From the NCBI GenBank assembly GCA_014649575.1, contig BMTH01000031.1, forward strand, positions 1-34,763: a DNA stretch of 34,763 nucleotides. Reading direction: 5' to 3'. Source of the DNA: Streptomyces griseoincarnatus (GTDB taxonomy: Bacteria; Actinomycetota; Actinomycetes; Streptomycetales; Streptomycetaceae). The notes beneath the pieces were generated by a model. The model was given only the letters and a program-made list of their open reading frames with translations. It ran no database searches and had not been told where the DNA came from. This document shows positions 1 through 9,800 of the stretch, in pieces (within the stretch, counting starts at the first letter, position 1; each line of letters begins with the position of its first letter). A program made the translations under genes and the position numbers.

Positions 1-1
1 G

Positions 2-289
2 CAGCTGATGCCGTTCGTGCTGCGGACCTGGATGTACGCGTCCGGCGTGATGTTCTCCATCCCCGCGATGCTGGAGGACAAGAACGTCCCCGCCTGGCTG
101 GCGGACGTCCTCCAGTGGAACCCGGCCGCCATCTACATGGACCTGGTGCGGTTCGCGCTGATCGACCAGTACGACTCGTCCTACCTGCCGCCGCACGTGT
201 GGGCGTTCGCGCTCGGCTGGGCGGTGCTCGCCGGCGTGGTCGGCTTCGTCTACTTCTGGAAGGCAGAGGAGAGGTACGGCCGTGGCTGA
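2..289 (+). CDS. ABC-2 type permease for wall glycopolymer export, C-terminal fragment
   Basis: This is the last 95 codons of a membrane permease whose start lies outside the window. The visible part has hydrophobic stretches, including a final membrane segment near the C-terminus (FALGWAVLAGVVGFVYFW) followed by a short charged tail. The segment 'WNPAAIYMDLVRFAL' resembles the conserved end of TagG/RfbA-type ABC-2 permeases, where proline-asparagine and a following amphipathic helix precede the last membrane span. The next gene, an ABC ATPase, starts 8 bases before this stop, so the two are translationally coupled and probably form one exporter for an undecaprenyl-linked polymer. The family call rests mainly on this pairing and on the downstream polymerase; the substrate is inferred, not seen. 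Confidence 0.8.
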   Translation, partial: QLMPFVLRTWMYASGVMFSIPAMLEDKNVPAWLADVLQWNPAAIYMDLVRFALIDQYDSSYLPPHVWAFALGWAVLAGVVGFVYFWKAEERYGRG

Positions 290-1073
290 GACCCCCCAGG
301 ACAGGAGGCCGACGGTCGTCGCCGACGGCGTCGACGTGGTCTACCGCGTCAACGGCACCGGCGCCGGACGCGGCACCGCGACCGCCGCGCTCAACCGCAT
401 GCTCCGCCGCGAGCAGACCGAGAAGGCGTCCGGCGTGCGCCGGGTGCACGCCGTGCGGAACGTGTCCTTCGTGGCGTACCGCGGCGAGGCGATCGGGCTG
501 ATCGGCACCAACGGCTCCGGCAAGTCCACGCTGCTCAAGGCCGTCGCCGGACTGCTCCCGGTGGAGAACGGCCACATCTACACCGACGGCCAGCCCTCCC
601 TGCTCGGCGTCAACGCGGCCCTGATGGCCGACCTCACCGGCGAGCGCAACGTGATGCTCGGCGGGCTCGCGATGGGCATGTCCCGCGAGGAGGTGAAGGC
701 GCGCTACCAGGACATCGTCGACTTCTCCGGGATCAACGAGAAGGGTGACTTCATCACCCTGCCGATGCGCACCTACTCGTCCGGCATGGCCGCCCGCCTG
801 CGCTTCGCCATCGCCGCCGCCAAGGACCACGACGTGCTCCTCGTCGACGAGGCGCTCGCGACCGGTGACCGCTCCTTCCAGAAGCGCTCCGAGGCCCGCA
901 TCCGCGAGCTGCGCAAGCACGCCGGCACGGTGTTCCTGGTCAGCCACAACAACAAGTCCATCCGCGACACCTGCGACCGGGTGCTGTGGCTGGAGCGCGG
1001 CGAGCTGCGCATGGACGGGCCGACGGAAGAGGTGCTCCGCGAGTACGAGAAGTTCACCGGAGCGGCCCGCTAG
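282..1073 (+). CDS. ABC transporter ATP-binding protein, TagH-like (teichoic acid / polysaccharide export)
   Basis: A 263-residue nucleotide-binding subunit that would power export of a lipid-linked wall polymer. It has all ABC motifs: Walker A GTNGSGKST near residues 75-83, signature YSSGMAARL near 165, Walker B VLLVDEAL near 186 and the H-loop SHNN near 220. The signature is SSGM rather than LSGGQ, which is usual for TagH/Wzt polysaccharide exporters. The N-terminal 60 residues before the P-loop contain a basic linker (RMLRREQTEK) also seen in this family. The GTG start at 282 overlaps the permease stop. It lacks the long C-terminal carbohydrate-binding extension of some Wzt proteins, so substrate choice probably rests with the permease. 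Its stop codon TAG is the first three bases of a 32-bp tandem repeat. Confidence 0.9.
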   Translation: MAETPQDRRPTVVADGVDVVYRVNGTGAGRGTATAALNRMLRREQTEKASGVRRVHAVRNVSFVAYRGEAIGLIGTNGSGKSTLLKAVAGLLPVENGHIYTDGQPSLLGVNAALMADLTGERNVMLGGLAMGMSREEVKARYQDIVDFSGINEKGDFITLPMRTYSSGMAARLRFAIAAAKDHDVLLVDEALATGDRSFQKRSEARIRELRKHAGTVFLVSHNNKSIRDTCDRVLWLERGELRMDGPTEEVLREYEKFTGAAR

Positions 1074-1158
1074 CGGATCCGGCGCGGGCGCGCGGGGCGC
1101 GCTAGCGGATCCGGCGCGGGCGCGCGGGGCGCGCTAGCGGATCCGGCGCGGGCGCGCG
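1071..1158. repeat. 32-bp GC-rich tandem repeat, 2.75 copies, beginning at a stop codon
   Basis: Two identical 32-bp units (1071-1102, 1103-1134) and a third that matches for 24 bases (1135-1158) run head to tail without spacers. Each unit begins TAGCGGATCC and ends GCGCGC. Within a unit GCGCGC-GGG-GCGCGC (1088-1102 in copy 1) can fold into a 6-bp stem, and CTAGCG...CGCTAG at the unit borders can close an outer stem. The first TAG is the stop codon of the ATPase gene. The array could act as the terminator of the exporter genes or could be slippage-generated DNA; both are inference. Confidence 0.9.
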
Positions 1159-1270
1159 AGCGCCGTTCGGGTGGACTTCCCGCCGACCGATTCGCCCCAT
1201 CGGTGTCACTATGACTGGATAACGACCGACGGGACCGTCCGCGCCGACGAGCAGCCGAAGGAGCCCCGTG

Positions 1271-3466
1271 ATGCCCCAGCTCAGCGTCATCGTCCACGGG
1301 CCGAACGCCCAGGACCACCTGACCGGCCTGCTCGACTCGCTCGTCGCCCGCCCTCTGCCGGACGTGGAGGTCGTCGTCGCCGCCGTCGGCGACTGGGCCC
1401 GTGAGACGGCCGGGCGGCACGCCCCGCAGCTCCAGGTGGTCCCGCTGCCCGACGGCACCTCCGACGCGGCGGCGAGAGCGGCGGGAGCCGCGCGGGCCAC
1501 GGGCCGCTGGCTGCACTTCGTCCGCGCCAAGGACGGCCTCCCGCCCGGCAGCCCTCGCACCGTCGCCGAACGCACCGCCGAGCTGCCCGACACCGTCGAC
1601 GTCCTCCTCCTGGACCATCTGCGCAGCACCTGGCGCAGCTCCGCCCTGCCCTCGGCGGACGGTCCCCTCCTCGCCCGCGCCGGACGCACCGAGCCGGCCC
1701 TCGCCGACAGCGCCTACCTGCTGCGCCTCACCCCGCTGCTCGGCACCCGCGTGCTGCGCGCCGACTTCTGGCGGGCCCACGAGGACCACTTCACCACCGA
1801 CGACGAGCCCCGCGCCGCCCTCGCCGCGCTGCTGCTCGCCGGCCGCGTCTCCTGCCTGCCGCACATCGCCTACGAGGACCGGCGGCTGCGCCCCGCGAGC
1901 CTCCCGCCCGTCACCCCCGCACAGCACCTCGCCGCCGTCGACCGCTACGAGGCCCTCCTCGACCTCGCCCAGGACCGTCCGGCCGTCTACACCGTGCTCT
2001 ACGAGATCATGGTCCGCGACTGCCTGCGCACCTTCGCCCGGGGCGCCGTGCCCGAGCCGGCCGCCCGGGAGTTCTTCCTGCGGGCCGGATCCGCCGCCGT
2101 GCGCCGCCGCCCCGAGGGGTACCGCCGTCCCGGCGGCCCGGAAGGCGTGCGCCGCTCGCTGCTGGAGGAGGGCGCCTACACCCGCTACCGCGCCTTCCAG
2201 GCCGCCAACCACGCCCGCCGCGCCGTGCGGTCCACGGTGCGCGCCGGACGGCGGCAGGCCGGGGCCCTGGTCCGCGACCACCAGTACCGCGCGGCGCTGC
2301 GCCGCCCCGTCGACCCGCACCTCGCGGTGTTCTCCGCCTACTGGAACCGCGGCGTCGCCTGCAACCCCGCCGCGATCGCCGCGGCCCTCGCCGAGCTGGC
2401 CCCGCACGTCCACCCGGTGTGGGTGGTGACCGCGCGCAACGCGGCCCTGCTGCCGCCCGGCACCGACCACGTGGTCCCCGGCACCCGCCGCTACTGGGAG
2501 GTGCTCGCCACGGCGAAGTACCTCGTCAACAACGTCAACTTCCCGAACGCGGTGGTCAAACGCCCCGACGCGGTGCATGTGCAGACCCACCACGGCACCC
2601 CGCTCAAGCGCATGGGCCTCGACCAGATGGCCTACCCGGCCGCCGCGCAGGGCCTGGACTTCGACGCCCTGCTGGAGCGCGTCGACAAGTGGGACTACAG
2701 CGTCTCCGCCAACAGCCACACCACCCGCATGTGGGAGCGCGCCTACCCGTCCCGGTACGTCTCCCTCGACCACGGCTATCCGCGCAACGACGTCTACTAC
2801 ACGGCCGGCGCCGACGAGGTGCGCGCGGTCCGCGAGCGGCTGGGCATCGCACCCGGCCGCCGGGCCGTCCTCTACGCGCCCACCCACCGCGACTACGAGG
2901 CCGGCTGGACCCCGCGCCTGGACCTGGCCGCGCTCGCCGACCGGCTCGGCGAGGACACCGTGCTGCTGGTGCGCGCCCACTACTTCTACGACTCGGGCCT
3001 CTCCCCGCTGGCCGGGCTGCGCCGCTCCGGGCGCGTGATCGACGTGTCCGCGTACGACCCGGTCGAGGAGCTGTGCCTGGCCGCCGACGCGCTGGTCACG
3101 GACTACTCGTCGATCATGTTCGACTACGCCAACCTGGACCGCCCGATCGTGATCCACGCGGACGACTGGGAGACGTATCGCACCACGCGCGGGGTGTACT
3201 TCGACCTGACGGCCGAGGCGCCGGGGCCGGTCGCGCGCACCCAGGACGACCTGACCGAGATCCTCGCCACGGACGCCTGGCGCGACGAGGGCGCGGCGAA
3301 GGCGCGGGCGGCGTTCCGCCGCCGGTTCTGCGAGTTCGACGACGGCCGGGCCGCCGAGCGGGTCGTGCGCCGGGTGTTCCTCGGCGAGGACGAGGCGTCC
3401 CTGCCCCCGGTGCTGCCGCCTCAGGAGCGCACTCCGGCGCCGGCCCCCCAGGAGGTGACCGCGTGA
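1271..3466 (+). CDS. CDP-glycerol:glycerophosphotransferase family (TagF-like) polymerase with degenerate N-terminal glycosyltransferase domain
   Basis: A 731-residue protein predicted to transfer polyol-phosphate units in wall teichoic acid synthesis at the inner membrane face. The C-terminal half (about residues 350-710) is the Glyphos_transf domain, with HHGTPLKRMG near 440, APTHRDYE near 536 and VTDYSSIMFDYA near 609, all typical of TagB/TagF enzymes. The first ~110 residues have the fold pattern of a family 2 glycosyltransferase (LSVIVHG, VEVVVAAVGDW), but where the metal-binding DxD is expected the sequence is FVRAKDG, so this domain is probably inactive or structural. Start: AAGGAG at 1258-1263 favours ATG 1271 (7-base gap) over GTG 1268. 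A small inverted repeat ACCGAT/ATCGGT lies at 1186-1204 in the upstream gap. The stop overlaps the next gene's ATG by one base. Confidence 0.88.
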   Translation: MPQLSVIVHGPNAQDHLTGLLDSLVARPLPDVEVVVAAVGDWARETAGRHAPQLQVVPLPDGTSDAAARAAGAARATGRWLHFVRAKDGLPPGSPRTVAERTAELPDTVDVLLLDHLRSTWRSSALPSADGPLLARAGRTEPALADSAYLLRLTPLLGTRVLRADFWRAHEDHFTTDDEPRAALAALLLAGRVSCLPHIAYEDRRLRPASLPPVTPAQHLAAVDRYEALLDLAQDRPAVYTVLYEIMVRDCLRTFARGAVPEPAAREFFLRAGSAAVRRRPEGYRRPGGPEGVRRSLLEEGAYTRYRAFQAANHARRAVRSTVRAGRRQAGALVRDHQYRAALRRPVDPHLAVFSAYWNRGVACNPAAIAAALAELAPHVHPVWVVTARNAALLPPGTDHVVPGTRRYWEVLATAKYLVNNVNFPNAVVKRPDAVHVQTHHGTPLKRMGLDQMAYPAAAQGLDFDALLERVDKWDYSVSANSHTTRMWERAYPSRYVSLDHGYPRNDVYYTAGADEVRAVRERLGIAPGRRAVLYAPTHRDYEAGWTPRLDLAALADRLGEDTVLLVRAHYFYDSGLSPLAGLRRSGRVIDVSAYDPVEELCLAADALVTDYSSIMFDYANLDRPIVIHADDWETYRTTRGVYFDLTAEAPGPVARTQDDLTEILATDAWRDEGAAKARAAFRRRFCEFDDGRAAERVVRRVFLGEDEASLPPVLPPQERTPAPAPQEVTA

Positions 3467-5142
3467 TGTCCACGTCCCGGCTCCCCGACGTCACCGTCAC
3501 GGTGATCGTGCACAACGACGCCGGACGGCTGCCCCGCGCCGTGCGCTCCGTGTGCCGCCAGACCCACCGCGAGCTGGAGGTCGTCATCAGCGACGACCAC
3601 TCCACGGACGACACCCCCCGGGTGGCGCGGGAGCTGGCGGCCGCCGACCCGCGCGTCCGGTACCTGCGCCTTCCGGAGAACAGCGGCGGGTGCAGCGCCC
3701 CGCGCAACCGCGCCCTGGAGATCTCCCGGGCGCCGTACCTGATGTTCCTCGACAGCGACGACGAACTGCCGGAGGGGGCGGTCGCCGCCCTGCTGGCCGC
3801 GCACCGCGAGCGGGAGATCGACTTCGCGATGGGCGCGGTGCGCCGGATCCGGGTGGACACCGGGCGCCGCTCCACGTGGATGCCGCACCTGGTGGGCGAG
3901 CACCGCACCCTGGACGGCGTCGAGGACGATCCACGGCTGTTCTTCGAGCACCTGGCGACCAGCAAGATGTACGCCCGCGCCTTCCTCGACCGGCACGCGC
4001 TGCGCTTCCCGGAGGGCATCCACTACGAGGACCAGCTGTTCTCGGCGCAGGCCTACTGCCTGGCGGAGCGGTTCACGATCGTCCCCGAGCCGGTCTACCT
4101 CTGGTACATAGCCCCCTACGTCCGCTCCGACGCCGCGTCCATATCCAACCAGCGGCACCTGATCGGCAACGTCCGCGACCGGATCCACGTGCAGCGGCTG
4201 ATCGACGCGTTCCTGGCGGAGAGCGGGCACGAGGGGCTGCGCGAGGACAAGGACCACAAGTTCCTCAAGCACGACTTCCGGATGTACGCGGGCGACCTGC
4301 CGTACCGCGACGAGGAGTGGCTGGCCGCCTTCGCCGACGAGGTGAACCCCTACCTGGAGACGCTGGCCCCGGGCGCGTACGCGCGGCTGCCCCGCGCGGA
4401 GCGGGTGGTGCTCCAGCTGGTGAGGGACCGCCGCCTGCCGGAGGCCGCGCTCGCCGCGCGGGGGCTGGGGTACGGCGTCGCCCCGAGGCGGCTCGCCGCC
4501 GACGCGGACGGCCGGGTCTACTGGGGCGACCGTGTGCCGGACACCGTGGCCGCCCGCCGCGAGCTGGACCTGACCGAGCTGGAGCCGGACACCCGCCCCT
4601 TCCCCGGCGCGCTGTTCCGGCACGAGATCACCGGGATGGCCCGCGTCCCCGGGGGCGGCGCCCGCGTGGACCTCACCGTGCGCACCTACGACCCGGCGCT
4701 GCGGCTCCCCGTCGGCCCGCAGCGGGCGAGCCTGGTGATCTCCCCGGGCCGGCGCCGCCTCACCGTGCCGTTCCGCCTGGACCCGGTGCGGCCGGGTGTG
4801 TTCGAGGGGACGGTGCGGCTGGACCTGGCCGGGGCGCGGCTGCCGCTGGGCGGCTTCTCGGGGGTCCGGCACCCGCTGGTCAGGCTCTCCGGCGGCGGCC
4901 GGAGCAACCAGGCGCTGCTGCTGGCTCCCCTGGAGTTCCCGGCGCTGACCGCCCGCGTCCCCTACCGCTCCGGCGCCGCCCCGCACCGGGTCACCGTCGA
5001 GCCGGAGGGGCACAACCCGGGGCGCCTCCAGGTCCGCTGGGAGCCGGCAGGCGTCACCGCGGCGCTCCGCCCGCTCGCCGGCCGCCTGGTCCCCCCGCGT
5101 CTGCGCAGGGCGGTGCAGCTGGTGGCGGGCGTTGTCCGCTGA
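3466..5142 (+). CDS. Glycosyltransferase family 2, wall polymer decorating type
   Basis: A 558-residue GT-A enzyme. Residues 8-100 form the nucleotide-sugar domain: VTVIVHNDA, SDDHSTDD at 42-49, the acceptor-region motif GGCSAPRNRAL, and the metal-binding DSD at 96-98. YEDQ at 187-190 supplies the likely catalytic acidic pair. After about residue 370 the protein changes character to a beta-rich segment without transferase motifs (about 380-530), recalling the C-terminal domains of TarS-type teichoic acid glycosyltransferases. ATG 3466 shares one base with the previous stop (TGATG), and AGGAGG lies at 3450-3455; GTG 3463 is an alternative start. Coupling to the TagF-like gene suggests it glycosylates the same polymer; the sugar cannot be told from sequence. 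Confidence 0.85.
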   Translation: MSTSRLPDVTVTVIVHNDAGRLPRAVRSVCRQTHRELEVVISDDHSTDDTPRVARELAAADPRVRYLRLPENSGGCSAPRNRALEISRAPYLMFLDSDDELPEGAVAALLAAHREREIDFAMGAVRRIRVDTGRRSTWMPHLVGEHRTLDGVEDDPRLFFEHLATSKMYARAFLDRHALRFPEGIHYEDQLFSAQAYCLAERFTIVPEPVYLWYIAPYVRSDAASISNQRHLIGNVRDRIHVQRLIDAFLAESGHEGLREDKDHKFLKHDFRMYAGDLPYRDEEWLAAFADEVNPYLETLAPGAYARLPRAERVVLQLVRDRRLPEAALAARGLGYGVAPRRLAADADGRVYWGDRVPDTVAARRELDLTELEPDTRPFPGALFRHEITGMARVPGGGARVDLTVRTYDPALRLPVGPQRASLVISPGRRRLTVPFRLDPVRPGVFEGTVRLDLAGARLPLGGFSGVRHPLVRLSGGGRSNQALLLAPLEFPALTARVPYRSGAAPHRVTVEPEGHNPGRLQVRWEPAGVTAALRPLAGRLVPPRLRRAVQLVAGVVR

Positions 5143-5204
5143 CGCCCCGCCGGACTCCCGGCACGACGCGTCCCGGGCACCGCCCGCCGACTCCCCCACG
5201 TCGC

Positions 5205-6725
5205 TCACGGCACGGCGTACAGCACCTCTCCGCGCGGCCCCCGGGCCACCGGCCGCAGCGCGGGGTCGTCCAGCGCGCCACGGTGGTCCAGCACCCAGCG
5301 CACCTCGTACTCCCGCTCGGTGCGCCGCCGCTCGGCCGGGGGCGTGCCCGCGGCGAAGTACGCCTCGGTGGCGGCCGTACGGCGCTCCTCGTCGGCGAGG
5401 AAGAAGTCCGGGTAGCCGGGCGCGACCGTGTAGGGGCCGTAGGCGGGCACCTGGCGGGCGACCCGGCCCTCGGCCATGACGACGTCGCCGTACCGCACCC
5501 AGCGGGTGATCCAGCCGTACCCCGGCCACGGCCGCCGGTACTTCTCCGCGACCGGACCCGGCAGCGCGTCGGCCGGGACCACGTACCCGAGGGCGCCCGC
5601 CTGCGCCCAGGCGCCGGCCAGCAGCACCCCGGCGAGCAGCGCCGCCCACACCGACCGCACCCGCCGCGACCCCGCCGCCACGACCGCGAGCGCCGCCGCG
5701 AGCTGCGCCGGGATCACCGCCGCCGGCAGGGCCCGCGCCCAGGAGTAGTGCCCGGTGACCCGGCCCGCCGCGACGGCCAGCACCCCCAGGGCGCAGAACA
5801 CCACCAGCGGGTCCCGGTGGTCGCGCCGCCACCGCCCCACCAGCGCGGCCACCCCGAGCAGCACCAGCCCGAACCGCGCCACCGGCTGCGCGTACAGCAC
5901 CCGGTGCACCGTCTCCAGCCCTTCCCCCGCGTCCGCCAGCGCGAAGAAGTCGTAGTACGGCCACGCCCCCAGCACCGACACGCCCAGCAGCAGCGCGCCG
6001 CCGAGCCGGGGCCACACCGCGCGCCCGGGACGCGCGGCGGCCACCGTGGCGGCCGCGCCGGCCGTGGCCACCACCCCGGAGAACTGGTGGCAGAGCAGGA
6101 TCACCGCCCACAGCACACCCAGCCCCAGCCACACCCCCCACCCGGCCGGCCGGCGCAGCGCCCCGCTGAGCCAGGTCCAGAAGTGGAAGGCGAGCCCCAG
6201 CGTGAAGGTGCTCGGGTACGCCGCCGTCAGGGCCAGCGAGTGCAGCCCGGTGAAGCCGCTCCACAGCAGGGGCTCGGTGCCCCACAGGAACAGCAGGGAC
6301 AGCAGGGACAGCACGGGCGCGGCCGGGTGCGCGCTCAGCGTCCGCACGTACCGCCACACGCCCGTGACCAGCAGCGCCAGTCCGGCCGCGGCGGCGAGCC
6401 GCAGCACCACGAACACATCCAGGCCGGTCGCCCGGGCCACACCGCCGAGCACCAGCGTCCACGGCGAGTAGTACGGGCTGGGGGTGTTCGCGTCGACCAG
6501 CGGGTTGCCGGGGGCGAGCGGGGCGTGCCGCAGCCGCTGCACGGTGGCCGCGTGGACGCCCAGATCGCCCATCCACGGCAGCTGTACGACGACCAGGGTC
6601 AGCAGGAGGAGGACGAGTCCGGTGACGCCCGTGGCCAGGACCCGGCCGACGGCGGCCGGGCGGAGCGCGGGGCGGCGCGTGCCGGTCTCCCCGGACACCC
6701 CGGACGACGAGGATCGGACAGTCAC
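5205..6725 (-). CDS. Multi-spanning membrane protein, GT-C glycosyltransferase-like
   Basis: A 506-residue polytopic membrane protein with about ten to eleven hydrophobic spans between residues 30 and 385, then a soluble C-terminal part of about 120 residues. After the first span comes 'PWMGDLGVHAATVQRL', placing an acidic residue in the first outer loop as in GT-C lipid-phosphosugar transferases; 'NTPSPYYSPW' follows. I do not recognise a named family, and the glycosyltransferase label is inference from topology, that loop and the neighbouring wall-polymer genes. GTG 6725 is the likely start; no strong ribosome-binding site is visible. It is convergent with the glycosyltransferase gene and lies downstream of the glutamate dehydrogenase gene, from which a hairpin at 6802-6840 separates it. 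Confidence 0.75.
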   Translation of the reverse strand: MTVRSSSSGVSGETGTRRPALRPAAVGRVLATGVTGLVLLLLTLVVVQLPWMGDLGVHAATVQRLRHAPLAPGNPLVDANTPSPYYSPWTLVLGGVARATGLDVFVVLRLAAAAGLALLVTGVWRYVRTLSAHPAAPVLSLLSLLFLWGTEPLLWSGFTGLHSLALTAAYPSTFTLGLAFHFWTWLSGALRRPAGWGVWLGLGVLWAVILLCHQFSGVVATAGAAATVAAARPGRAVWPRLGGALLLGVSVLGAWPYYDFFALADAGEGLETVHRVLYAQPVARFGLVLLGVAALVGRWRRDHRDPLVVFCALGVLAVAAGRVTGHYSWARALPAAVIPAQLAAALAVVAAGSRRVRSVWAALLAGVLLAGAWAQAGALGYVVPADALPGPVAEKYRRPWPGYGWITRWVRYGDVVMAEGRVARQVPAYGPYTVAPGYPDFFLADEERRTAATEAYFAAGTPPAERRRTEREYEVRWVLDHRGALDDPALRPVARGPRGEVLYAVP

Positions 6726-6801
6726 AGGGGAGCCCTATCCCGTGACGGGGCCGTCCCCACGGGTTGGCCGCCGATTCCCGCCCAACGCACCACACCCGCG
6801 C

Positions 6802-6840
6802 GAGGGGCGCCCCGGACCGTGACGGTCCGCGACGCCCCTC
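6802..6840 (-). terminator. Nested inverted repeat, probable terminator of the glutamate dehydrogenase gene
   Basis: An outer stem GAGGGGCG/CGCCCCTC (6802-6809, 6833-6840) encloses a second perfect palindromic stem GGACCG/CGGTCC (6814-6819, 6823-6828). It begins 17 bases past the dehydrogenase stop codon. No U-tract follows, as is common for Streptomyces terminators. Confidence 0.65.
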
Positions 6841-6856
6841 CACGGGTCCGGTCGCC

Positions 6857-9800
6857 CTACGAGTGGGACCTCAGCAGCGTGCGCATGGTCCGCATGGCCA
6901 CCGACAGGTTGGCCAGGTCGAACGCGTCGGAGCTGTGGATCTCCTCCAGCGTGGTGCGGGCCCGGCCCAGCAGCGCCGCGTTCTTCTGCTCCCACAGCGC
7001 GAACCGCTGCTCCGGCGTCGACGTGCCGTCGCCCTCCGCCAGCACGTCCGCGGTGACCGCCGCGTGCGCCGCGTACAGGTCCTCGCGGATCGCCGCGCGG
7101 GCCATGGACTGCCACCGGTCCGCGCGCGGCAGCTCGATGATCCGGTCCATCAGCTGGGTGATGCGCAGCCGGTCGGCGAGGTCGTAGTACACCTCGGCGA
7201 CGTCCAGCGGCTCCTTGCCCATCCGGTCGGCCACCGACACGATGTCGAGCGTCGGGAAGGCGGAGGAGAACCCGGCGACCCGGGTGGCCAGCTCGTCCGG
7301 GACGCCGGCGCCGGTGAGCTCGTCGTAGATCTTCCGGTACCAGTCCTGGTCCTCGCCGCGCAGCAGCTTCGGCAGCTGCGCCCAGACCTCCTCCACCCGC
7401 TCGGCGAAGAACGACACCGTCTCCTCGAGCTGCAGCGGCTGCGGCCGGTTGTTCAGCAGCCAGCGCGTGCCGCGCTCCACCAGACGGCGCGAATGCAGCC
7501 GGATCCGGGTCTGGGTGGCGGCGTCGACCATCGTGTCGAGCGCCTCCACACCGTCCCACACGACCGAGGAGCGGAAGATCGCGCGGGCCGCGGTCTGCGC
7601 CCGGACGATCTCCTCGAGCGACGCCCCGGTCTCCTCGCGCATCCGGTGCAGATACGTGGTGCCGCCGGTGTTGACCGTGTCGTTGACCAGCACGGTCGTG
7701 GTGATCTCACGGCGCAGCGGGTGGCTGTCGATGTGCTCCCCGAACTGCTCGCGCAGCGCGGTCGGGAAGTACGCGTGCAGCAGCCCCTTGAGGTACGGGT
7801 CGTCGGGCAGCGAGGTGTGCAGCAGCTCGTCGGCGACGGTGATCTTCGTGTACGCCAGCAGCACCGCCGTCTCCGGCCCGGTCAGACCCTGCCCGGAGGC
7901 GAGCCGCTCGCGGATCTGCCGGTCGGTGGGCAGGAACTCCAGCGCCCGGTCCAGATGTCCCTCGCGCACCAGGTGCTTCAGGAAGCGCTGCTGGGCGTGG
8001 ATCATGTCCTTCGACTGGGCGAGCGCGTTGGCGATGGCGGTGTTCTGCGCGTAGTTGTTGCGCAGCACCAGGCTGCCGACCTCGTCGGTCATCTCGGCGA
8101 GCAGCTTGTTGCGCTGCTTCACCGTCATGTCGCCTTCCTTGACCAGGCCGTTCAGCAGGATCTTGATGTTCACCTCGTGGTCGGAGGTGTCCACGCCCGC
8201 GCTGTTGTCGATGGCGTCGGTGTTGATCCGGCCGCCGTGCAGCGCGAACTCGATCCGGCCGAGCTGGGTCATGCCCAGGTTGCCGCCCTCGCCGACGACG
8301 GAGACCCGCAGGTCCTTGCCGTCGACGCGGATCGCGTCGTTGCTCTTGTCGCCGACGTCCGCGTCGGTCTCGGTGGACGCCTTGACGTAGGTGCCGATGC
8401 CGCCGTTCCACAGCAGGTCGACCGGCGCCGTGAGGATGGCCTTCATCAGGTCGGCCGGGGTCATCTTGGCGATCTTGCCCTCGATGCCCAGGGCCTCACG
8501 GATGTGTCCGTTGAGCTGGATCGCCTTGGCCGTGCGCGGGAAGACGCCGCCGCCCGCGGAGATCAGCTCGGCGTTGTAGTCGGCCCAGCTGGAACGCGGC
8601 AGCTCGAACAGCCGGCGGCGCTCGGCGTACCCGGTGGCCGCGTCCGGGTTCGGGTCGATGAAGATGTGCCGGTGGTCGAAGGCCGCGACCAGGCGGATGT
8701 GCTCGCTGAGCAGCATGCCGTTGCCGAACACGTCGCCGGACATGTCGCCGATGCCGACGACCGTGAAGTCCTCGCTCTGGGTGTCCACGCCCAGCTCGCG
8801 GAAGTGCCGCTTGACGGACTCCCAGGCGCCGCGGGCGGTGATGCCCATGCCCTTGTGGTCGTAGCCGGCCGAGCCGCCTGAGGCGAAGGCGTCCCCGAGC
8901 CAGAAGTTGTAGCTCTCGGCGACCTCGTTGGCGATGTCGGAGAAGGTCGCGGTGCCCTTGTCGGCGGCGACGACCAGGTAGGTGTCGTCCTCGTCGTGCC
9001 GGACGACGTCCGCCGGCGGCACGACCTCGCCGCCCACCATGTTGTCGGTGATGTCGAGGAGCGCGGAGATGAACGTCCGGTAGGAGGCGATGCCCTCGGC
9101 CATCCAGGCGTCGCGGTCGACGGCCGGGTCGGGCAGCTGCTTGGCGACGAAGCCGCCCTTGGCGCCCACCGGCACGATGACGGTGTTCTTCACCATCTGC
9201 GCCTTGACCAGGCCGAGGATCTCGGTGCGGAAGTCCTCACGCCGGTCGGACCAGCGCAGACCGCCGCGCGCGACCTTGCCGAAGCGCAGGTGCACGCCCT
9301 CCACCCGCGGCGAGTACACCCAGATCTCGAACGCCGGACGCGGCGCGGGCAGGTCCGGGATGGCCTGCGGGTCGAACTTCATGGAGACGTAGTCGTGCGG
9401 CTCGCCGCCGCGCGCCTCCTGGAAGAAGTTGGTCCGCAGCGTCGCCTTGATGACGGTGAGGAAGGAGCGCAGGATGCGGTCCTCGTCGAGGCTGGCGACC
9501 TGGTCGAGAGCGGCGTCCAGCTCCTCCAGCAGGGCGTCCACCAGCTCGTACCCGGCGCGCTGCCGGTCCGGCGACATCCGCGCCTCGAACAGGGAGACCA
9601 GCAGCCTGGTGGTGTGGACGTTGTTGCGGAGGGTGTCCTCCATGTAGTCCTGGCTGAAGGTGGACCCGGCCTGGCGCAGGTACTTGGCGTACGCGCGCAG
9701 CACCATCGCCTGGCGCCAGGTGAGCCCGGCGCTCAGCACGAGGGCGTTGAAGCCGTCGTTCTCCGCCTTGCCGGTCCAGGTCGCCGCGAAGGTGTCCTGG

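Noticed and set aside
1071..1158. Possible CRISPR array
   Set aside because: Repeat units are contiguous without spacers, and no cas genes are present.
1070..3157. A 695-codon minus-strand frame opposite the TagF-like gene
   Set aside because: Gly/Ala/Val/Arg low-complexity translation typical of antisense frames; the plus-strand gene has clear family motifs and a ribosome-binding site.
5143..5204. Terminator between the convergent glycosyltransferase and membrane-protein genes
   Set aside because: Only imperfect short CCCGG-type complementarity is visible; not enough to call.
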